Below, one piece after another: positions 58,111 through 64,000 of a stretch of 64,000 nucleotides of DNA. Origin of the DNA: Candidatus Pullilachnospira intestinigallinarum (GTDB lineage: Bacteria; Bacillota; Clostridia; Lachnospirales; Lachnospiraceae). The notes below the pieces were generated by a model. It ran no database searches. It was not told the DNA's origin and saw only the letters and a program-made list of their open reading frames with translations. The stretch lies in contig DVIN01000051.1 in NCBI GenBank assembly GCA_018711275.1, forward strand, positions 1 through 64,000, written 5' to 3'. The translations under genes and the position numbers were made by a program. Positions within the stretch are counted from its first letter, which is position 1, and each line of letters opens with the position of its first letter.

Positions 58111-60246
58111 TCACTCCACCGGCTCTGCGGGGATAAATACCCGGCCGTCCAGCGGCGCCGCCGGTTTTTTCGCCCGCTCGACGGCTTCCTGGCAGAAATA
58201 GTCCTGGGCGCAGATCAGGGTCTTTCCTCTCTTGTCCGGCTTTACATAGGTTCCGTCGGGCTGCATCTGGTGCGCCTTCACGTTGTCGGCCAGCTGGATT
58301 TCCAGGATGTGCTTGAGTTCTTCTTTCAGCCGTTCGTCCTCCACAGGGAAAATGATTTCCACCCGCTTGTCCAGATTTCGCGGCATCCAGTCCGCGCTTC
58401 CCATATAGATTTCTTCCTGTCCGTTGCTGTAGAAATAGAAAATTCTGGCATGCTCCAGGAAATTCCCCACGATGGAGCGGACGGTGATGTTCTCGCTGAT
58501 GCCCGGAATACCGGTTTTCAGACAGCAGATTCCCCTCACGATCAGGTCAATCTTCACCCCTGCCGCGGAAGCCGCATACAGAGCGGCGATCACATCCCGG
58601 TCGCACAGGGAGTTCATCTTGGCAATGATATGGGCTTTCTGTCCCTTTCTGGCATGTTCCTCCTCCATGGCGATCAGGTGCAGGAAACGATTTCTCATCC
58701 ACAGCGGCGCTACCACCAGCTTATTCCATGTGCTGGGTTCCGAATAACCCGACAGCATATTGAACACCGCGGTGGCGTCCTGTCCGATCTTCTCCCGGCA
58801 GGTCAGAAGTCCGCAGTCCGTATACTGCTTGGCAGTGGAATCGTTGTAGTTGCCGGTTCCCAGATGTACATACCGGCGGATACCCATCTCCTCCCGGCGC
58901 ACCACCAGCGTAATCTTACAGTGAGTTTTCAGGCCCAGAAGTCCATAGATTACATGGCAGCCGGCTTTCTCCAGCATCTTTGCCCACACGATATTGTTCT
59001 CCTCATCAAAACGGGCCTTCAGCTCCACCAGCACGGAAACCTGCTTGCCGTTCTCCGCTGCCTGGGCCAGCGCCGCTATGATGGGGGAATTTCCGCTGAC
59101 CCGGTACAGTGTCTGCTTGATGGCCAGGACATTGGGATCCTTAGATGCCTGACGGACAAAATCCACCACCGGGTCGAAAGACTGGTAGGGATGATGCAGC
59201 AGGATATCGCCCTTTCGGATATTGGCGAAAATACTGTCCTCGTTCTGCAGCGCCGGTACCGGCTGGGGAATATATTTTTCCGTTTTGTAAGCTTCAAAAC
59301 CGTCCAGTCCGTACATTTTCATCAGGAACGTAAGATCCAGCGGTCCGTTGATGGAAAAGATATCCTCATCCTTGATATGGAACTCCATTTTCAAAATTTT
59401 CAGCAGACGCTTATCCATACCGTCTTCCACTTCCAGACGGATCACCTCGCCCCACTGCCTCTTTTTCAGCTGTTTCTGGATCTCTTTCAGAAGATCTGCC
59501 GCCTCGTCCTCGTCGATGCTCAGATCCGCATTCCGCATGATCCGGTAGGGATGTGTGCAGACCACATCATAACTCAAAAACAGCTTTCCGATATTCCGCT
59601 CGATCACTTCCTCCAGGAGAATCAGTGTCCGCTCTCCGTTCTTTCCTTTGGGGAGTTCCACAAACCGGGGCAGCACGGAGGGAACCTGCACCGTGGCAAA
59701 TTCCAGTACCTCTTTATTCTTTTTGCTGTCCTTCTTTTTAATCAGGGAACCCAGATTCAGCGTTTTATTGCGGATCAGCGGGAAGGGCCGGGAGGAATCC
59801 ATCGCCATGGGCGTGAGCACCGGATAAACATTCTCCTCAAAATATTCATCCACATAGGCGGCCTGTTCCTTCGTCAGATCCTCATGGCGTCCCACAATAT
59901 GCAGCCCCACCTTTTTCAGTGCCGGCAGCAGTGAGCGGCTGTAAACCCGGTACTGAGACTCCACCAGTTCATGGGTTTTCCGGCTGATGGCCTTCAGCTG
60001 TTCCCTGGGAGTCATGCCGGCAATATCCGGCTTCTCATAGCCCGCATGTACCATATCTTTCAGCGAAGCCACCCGGATCATGAAAAATTCATCCAGGTTG
60101 GAGGCAGTAATGCTGAGAAATTTCAGTCTCTCAAACAGAGGGATGTTTTTATCCTTCGCCTCGCTCAGAACTCTTTCGTTGAAGCCGATCCAGCTCAGCT
60201 CCCGGTTCCAGTAGTATTCCGGTTTCTTATATTCCGTGTAGTCCAT
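58111..60246 (-). CDS. ppk1: Polyphosphate kinase 1
   Basis: YYWNRELSWIGFNERVLSEAKD; DILLHHPYQSFDPVVDFVRQASKDPNVLAIKQTLYRVSGNSPII. Confidence 0.96.
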   Translation of the reverse strand: MDYTEYKKPEYYWNRELSWIGFNERVLSEAKDKNIPLFERLKFLSITASNLDEFFMIRVASLKDMVHAGYEKPDIAGMTPREQLKAISRKTHELVESQYRVYSRSLLPALKKVGLHIVGRHEDLTKEQAAYVDEYFEENVYPVLTPMAMDSSRPFPLIRNKTLNLGSLIKKKDSKKNKEVLEFATVQVPSVLPRFVELPKGKNGERTLILLEEVIERNIGKLFLSYDVVCTHPYRIMRNADLSIDEDEAADLLKEIQKQLKKRQWGEVIRLEVEDGMDKRLLKILKMEFHIKDEDIFSINGPLDLTFLMKMYGLDGFEAYKTEKYIPQPVPALQNEDSIFANIRKGDILLHHPYQSFDPVVDFVRQASKDPNVLAIKQTLYRVSGNSPIIAALAQAAENGKQVSVLVELKARFDEENNIVWAKMLEKAGCHVIYGLLGLKTHCKITLVVRREEMGIRRYVHLGTGNYNDSTAKQYTDCGLLTCREKIGQDATAVFNMLSGYSEPSTWNKLVVAPLWMRNRFLHLIAMEEEHARKGQKAHIIAKMNSLCDRDVIAALYAASAAGVKIDLIVRGICCLKTGIPGISENITVRSIVGNFLEHARIFYFYSNGQEEIYMGSADWMPRNLDKRVEIIFPVEDERLKEELKHILEIQLADNVKAHQMQPDGTYVKPDKRGKTLICAQDYFCQEAVERAKKPAAPLDGRVFIPAEPVE

Positions 60247-60261
60247 CTTCTGCTACCTCCC

Positions 60262-61797
60262 TTACAGCTTCCGTTTTACTTTCAGCACCGGCCGCACGCC
60301 GAATACTTCTTCAAAAAACTCGATTTTCTCACCCAGCAGACCTTTCTCCAGGGTGTAGTCTTTCTTTGTTTCCAGATTCAGCACCAGTTTTCCGTCCCGC
60401 ACCGCTGCCCGCAGCCGTTCGATTTTCTGCAGATGGCTGCGGTCCATGGCATTGGACAGCCGGAGAATAGCCGCAAGCTTGGTGATTGTCAGATAATCCT
60501 CCAGCGTCAGATCCGTCCACCGGCTGACCCGCTCATAGGATTCCATGGGAAGGGTATTAAACCGGACTGTCTGGGCGATCATTTCCCTCTCCCTGTGGGA
60601 CAGGCCGATGATTTCCGTGGCCATGATGATCTGACAGGTACACTCCACGGAGTTCACCAGACTGATAAATTTCCCGCAGTCATGGAGATAGACCGCGCAT
60701 TCCAGCAAAAGACGTTCTCTGGCTCCCAGGCCGTGAACCTTTTTCATGCTGTCAAAGATCGGCAGCGCGATATCCGCCACCGCCTGTACATGTGATTTGC
60801 TGACGCCGTACCGCTTACCGATGTTCCTGCAGGCCATAACGATATCATTGTCAAAATTATGGGAGGAGCGGAGCATTTTTTTGCTTTCTGCGTAATCATA
60901 AGCCATGCCGTCCGTCAGCACGATGCCCGGAGCCCAGATGGTATCCGCCCCCAGTTCATCCAGAAAACACCGGTAAATAATGGCTGCCGGCATCAGCAGC
61001 GTGGCGTTTTCCAGCGGAATGTTCATAATCATGGCCAGTTCGATCGGAGAACGGCTGATGATTTTCTGATACAGCTCCATAAATTTGTCCTTGCTGATCA
61101 CCTGCCGGTCACCGGTTTCATGTACCAGAAGGCGGGGCAGATAATCCCCGATCAGAATCACATTTTCAATTTTCCGGTCCTTCAGATGAATCTTTTTAAA
61201 GCTGACAATCTCATTTCTGATAAATTCCTCCACCAGCACCTCATAGTGGCGGGCTTCATTTTCCAGTCCCTGCAGCCGCTCCCGGAGGCGGAGACTTCCC
61301 ACCCGGATATTCTGGGTGGTCACCAGCATGTCTTTGTCAAACAGGGAGATCTGAGAACTTCCGCCTCCCACATCGATGACAGCGGTTCCTTTCTCAATAA
61401 TCTGGGGAAAGGCCGCAACGGAGGACGCTATGGACTTATATCCCACAAACCGCTGCTCCGAATTGCTTAACACATGAACCTTCAGACCGGTGTTCTGATA
61501 TATTTTTCCAAGGACAATCTCTACATTCTGTGCTTCCCGCAGGGCACTGGTGGCACAGGCCCGGTAATCGTCCACCTGATATTCCTCCATGATGCGTTTG
61601 AAATCATTGAGTACCTGGCACAGCTCCTTTACCATCTCATTGCCGATTTTTCCGCGGGCATATGTGTCGCGTCCCAGTTCCATCCGGTAATCCACCTGGT
61701 TCAGCGATTTCAGTCCTGTTTTCCGTGTGATCTCAAAGATCTCCATGGTGACATTGTATGCACCCACATCGATGGCCGCAAATGTCAGTATCTGCAT
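60262..61797 (-). CDS. ppx: Ppx/GppA-type exopolyphosphatase with HD-like C-terminus
   Basis: AAIDVGAYNVTMEIFEI; GTAVIDVGGGSSQISLF; adjacent to ppk1. Confidence 0.9.
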   Translation of the reverse strand: MQILTFAAIDVGAYNVTMEIFEITRKTGLKSLNQVDYRMELGRDTYARGKIGNEMVKELCQVLNDFKRIMEEYQVDDYRACATSALREAQNVEIVLGKIYQNTGLKVHVLSNSEQRFVGYKSIASSVAAFPQIIEKGTAVIDVGGGSSQISLFDKDMLVTTQNIRVGSLRLRERLQGLENEARHYEVLVEEFIRNEIVSFKKIHLKDRKIENVILIGDYLPRLLVHETGDRQVISKDKFMELYQKIISRSPIELAMIMNIPLENATLLMPAAIIYRCFLDELGADTIWAPGIVLTDGMAYDYAESKKMLRSSHNFDNDIVMACRNIGKRYGVSKSHVQAVADIALPIFDSMKKVHGLGARERLLLECAVYLHDCGKFISLVNSVECTCQIIMATEIIGLSHREREMIAQTVRFNTLPMESYERVSRWTDLTLEDYLTITKLAAILRLSNAMDRSHLQKIERLRAAVRDGKLVLNLETKKDYTLEKGLLGEKIEFFEEVFGVRPVLKVKRKL

Positions 61798-61821
61798 CTG
61801 TTTTCACCTCTCGCTTTCTTC

Positions 61822-63132
61822 TTAGTTTCTGTATTCCTGTTTTTCTTTCCCTCGAATGTAATCAATAAACTGCTGGGCGGTTCTTCCGGACAGACCTCCG
61901 TGATTCAGTTCCCAGCGGTTTGCCTCCAGCAGCAGTTCCTCCTGGGGCATCCGGATGCCGTACCGGTCTGCCAGTACCTGGACAATGTTCTGGAACTGCT
62001 TTTTGTCGGGCGCTCCAAAGAAAATGGTGACGCCGAACCGGTATACCAGCGACAGTTTTTCCTGAACCGTATCCGAAGCGTGCAGATCGTCTCTTCTGCC
62101 CTCCTTGTCGGAAAACTGCTCTCTCACCAGATGACGCCGGTTGGAGGTGGCGTAGATCAGAATATTGTCCGGCTTCCTCTCCAGGCCGCCCTCGATTACC
62201 GCCTTCAGATACTTGTATTCAATCTCAAATTCCTCAAAAGAAAGATCGTCCATGTATATGATAAACCGGTAATTCCTGTTCTTGATCTGAGCTATCACGT
62301 CGTTCAGATCCTTAAACTGATGTTTGTAAACCTCGATAATCCGAAGGCCCTTTTCATAATACCGGTTCAGAATCCCCTTGATACTGGAAGATTTTCCCGT
62401 ACCCGCATCTCCAAACAGCAGGCAGTTGTTGGCCGGGCGTCCCTCCACAAAAGCCTCCGTGTTGTCAATCAGCTTTTTCTTGGCGGTTTCATACCCTACC
62501 AGATCCTCCAGCTGCACATGCGCGATATTGGTGATGGGAACGATCCTGGCCGGCGTCACCGTTCCATCCACCCGGAACGCTTTGTGAAGCCCCAGCTTTC
62601 CAACACCGAATTCCTTGTAAAACTGTACCATATCCGCCATAAATTCTTTCGTATCGGCTGCGCATCCCAACCGCAGAGCCAGCTGGCAGATTCTGTCCCG
62701 GATCCGTTTGTTGAAAACCTTGCTGCTCTCATTGATATTTCTGTAATCCGTAATCAGCCGCACATCCAGAGACGGATAAATCTCTTCAAACAGGCTGAAA
62801 TCAAAATCGAACAGTTCCTTGAAAATTGAAAAATCATGGGCTGCCATGGCATTAATGCTTCCTTCCACCGGCCCCACAATCTCGCAGGCCGTGCTGAAAG
62901 CATTCTCATTGTTTACCAGCAGATACGTCAGGTAATTATGCCACAGATTTCCGGAAAAGCCGTACGCTCCGGCCATCTCTACCAGCTGGTGAACACAGGC
63001 AAAATAATCCCCCTCCCTGCCGGAAAGCACCTTGGGATGGGTAATATCCTCCATCAGTTCTGTCATAACCGCAAGGATTTCTCCCTGCTCAAAATCTCTG
63101 TATAAAATACATCTGTCTGTCTTTCTCATCAA
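61822..63132 (-). CDS. DUF815-family AAA-type ATP-binding protein
   Basis: NNCLLFGDAGTGKSSSIKGILNRYYEKGLRIIEVYKHQFKDL; FIIYMDDLSFEEFE. Confidence 0.88.
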   Translation of the reverse strand: MMRKTDRCILYRDFEQGEILAVMTELMEDITHPKVLSGREGDYFACVHQLVEMAGAYGFSGNLWHNYLTYLLVNNENAFSTACEIVGPVEGSINAMAAHDFSIFKELFDFDFSLFEEIYPSLDVRLITDYRNINESSKVFNKRIRDRICQLALRLGCAADTKEFMADMVQFYKEFGVGKLGLHKAFRVDGTVTPARIVPITNIAHVQLEDLVGYETAKKKLIDNTEAFVEGRPANNCLLFGDAGTGKSSSIKGILNRYYEKGLRIIEVYKHQFKDLNDVIAQIKNRNYRFIIYMDDLSFEEFEIEYKYLKAVIEGGLERKPDNILIYATSNRRHLVREQFSDKEGRRDDLHASDTVQEKLSLVYRFGVTIFFGAPDKKQFQNIVQVLADRYGIRMPQEELLLEANRWELNHGGLSGRTAQQFIDYIRGKEKQEYRN

Positions 63133-63275
63133 ACTCGCCTCAATTTTACCTTATTTATCTTCCGCCGAACAGGCGGCATACGTTCAGGGAGGTCATTCCC
63201 CACAACGTTCCTTGTCTGTCTGCCGCCAGACAGGCGTCCTGCGTTCAGGGAATCCGGCCCTGCACGGCGCCCCGA

Positions 63276-64000
63276 TCAGTAGTTTCCCAGAATCCGCATG
63301 CTTCCGGCCTCCTGCTGGATGCCGTAGAGCGCATTCTTGACACTGTCCTCACTGAGATTCCCCTCAAAATCCACAAAAAACCGGTATTCCCAGTTCCGTT
63401 CCGGAATGGGACGGGACTCAATCTTTGTCATATTCAGATTGTTGAAAATAAAGTGCGACAGAATATTGTACAGGCTTCCGCTTTCATGGGGGATTTCAAA
63501 ACAAATACTGATTTTTCCCGCGTTCTCCGTATAGATATTCTTCCCGGAAACGATGATAAACCGGGTAGAATTACTCTGGCTGGAGAATACATGGGGCTTG
63601 AGAATCTGCAGGCCGAAACACTGAGCCGCATAGGGGCTGGCAATGGCGGCCTGGGTCAGATCGCCGTCTTCCTTCACTTTCTTAGCCGCCGTGGCAGTAT
63701 TCAGCCAGGGCACCTGTTTCCACTGGGGATGACCGTCCAGGAATTTTTTGCACTGAGCCAGTGCCTGGGGATGGGAATACACTGTGCGGATATCCTCCAG
63801 CCGGCTGTTCTTGGGCGCCATCAGCGCGTGATCCACCTGAATGATCTGTTCTCCCACAATGCTGTGATGATACTGCACCAGAAGATCGTAGATATCAGCC
63901 ACAATTCCCGCCGTGGAATTTTCAATGGGCAGCACCGCATAATCCGCTTTCCCTTCGGAAATGGCGTCCATGGCATCTTTCCAGGTGGCCACATGGAAGT
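63276..64000 (-). CDS. pheA: Prephenate dehydratase (5' end beyond window)
   Basis: YAVLPIENSTAGIVADIYDLL; ACT segment KISICFEIPHESGSLYNILSHF..NLNMTKIESRPIPERNWEYRFFVDFEG. Confidence 0.92.
   Translation of the reverse strand, partial: FHVATWKDAMDAISEGKADYAVLPIENSTAGIVADIYDLLVQYHHSIVGEQIIQVDHALMAPKNSRLEDIRTVYSHPQALAQCKKFLDGHPQWKQVPWLNTATAAKKVKEDGDLTQAAIASPYAAQCFGLQILKPHVFSSQSNSTRFIIVSGKNIYTENAGKISICFEIPHESGSLYNILSHFIFNNLNMTKIESRPIPERNWEYRFFVDFEGNLSEDSVKNALYGIQQEAGSMRILGNY

Noticed and set aside
57865-59934. 689-aa + strand ORF opposite ppk1
   Set aside because: Antisense shadow of the clearly identified ppk1.
63160-63275. Two similar segments (CAGGCGgcatACGTTCAGGGA / CAGGCGtcctGCGTTCAGGGA)
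   Set aside because: Only two short copies downstream of pheA; likely local terminator-like hairpins, insufficient for a repeat call.

Overview
The window is a near-gapless chromosomal segment from a low-to-mid-GC Firmicute. Gene content and order (spoIVA, ylxM-ffh-rpsP-khpA-rimM-trmD, ftsY-smc-rnc-acpP-plsX, dlt, lar) suggest a Lachnospiraceae-type Clostridium; this is inferred, not tested. Most genes are on the minus strand and ordinary: choline-binding-type cell-wall hydrolase, SpoIVA, SRP/16S-processing operon, nickel-pincer cofactor genes (larE, larC, larB), glmS, xylulokinase plus a FucI/AraA-type isomerase with a ROK regulator, a Phd/PIN toxin-antitoxin pair, a TPP-riboswitch thiamine salvage operon, Lrp regulator, dltABCD, MATE exporter, GntR/ABC module, ilvA, ftsY/smc, lysC, an ABC/two-component cluster, ppk/ppx, and a prephenate dehydratase cut by the window end. 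The interesting material is mostly non-coding: (1) two arrays with exactly 53-bp period and the shared layout ACGGTT-N23-AACCGT-N18, 4 and 7 units, flanking the lar operon; (2) a promoter + cobalamin riboswitch + terminator unit with no recognisable downstream gene, pointing at the 3' end of a MATE gene; (3) a ~47-bp two-hairpin mini-repeat family placed just upstream of start codons of trmD, rimM, larE and a response regulator; (4) a 5-copy dispersed GTGACAGTGAAGCCG repeat, one copy within a ~150-bp highly structured palindrome. Coding oddities: a response regulator fused in frame to its histidine kinase by an apparent frameshift, an Rpn-family ORF with a duplicated 3' end and no usable start, and a chimeric TnpB/glycosyltransferase scar. 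No tRNA, rRNA, CRISPR array or prophage was recognised. All family calls come from reading translations; no database search was run.
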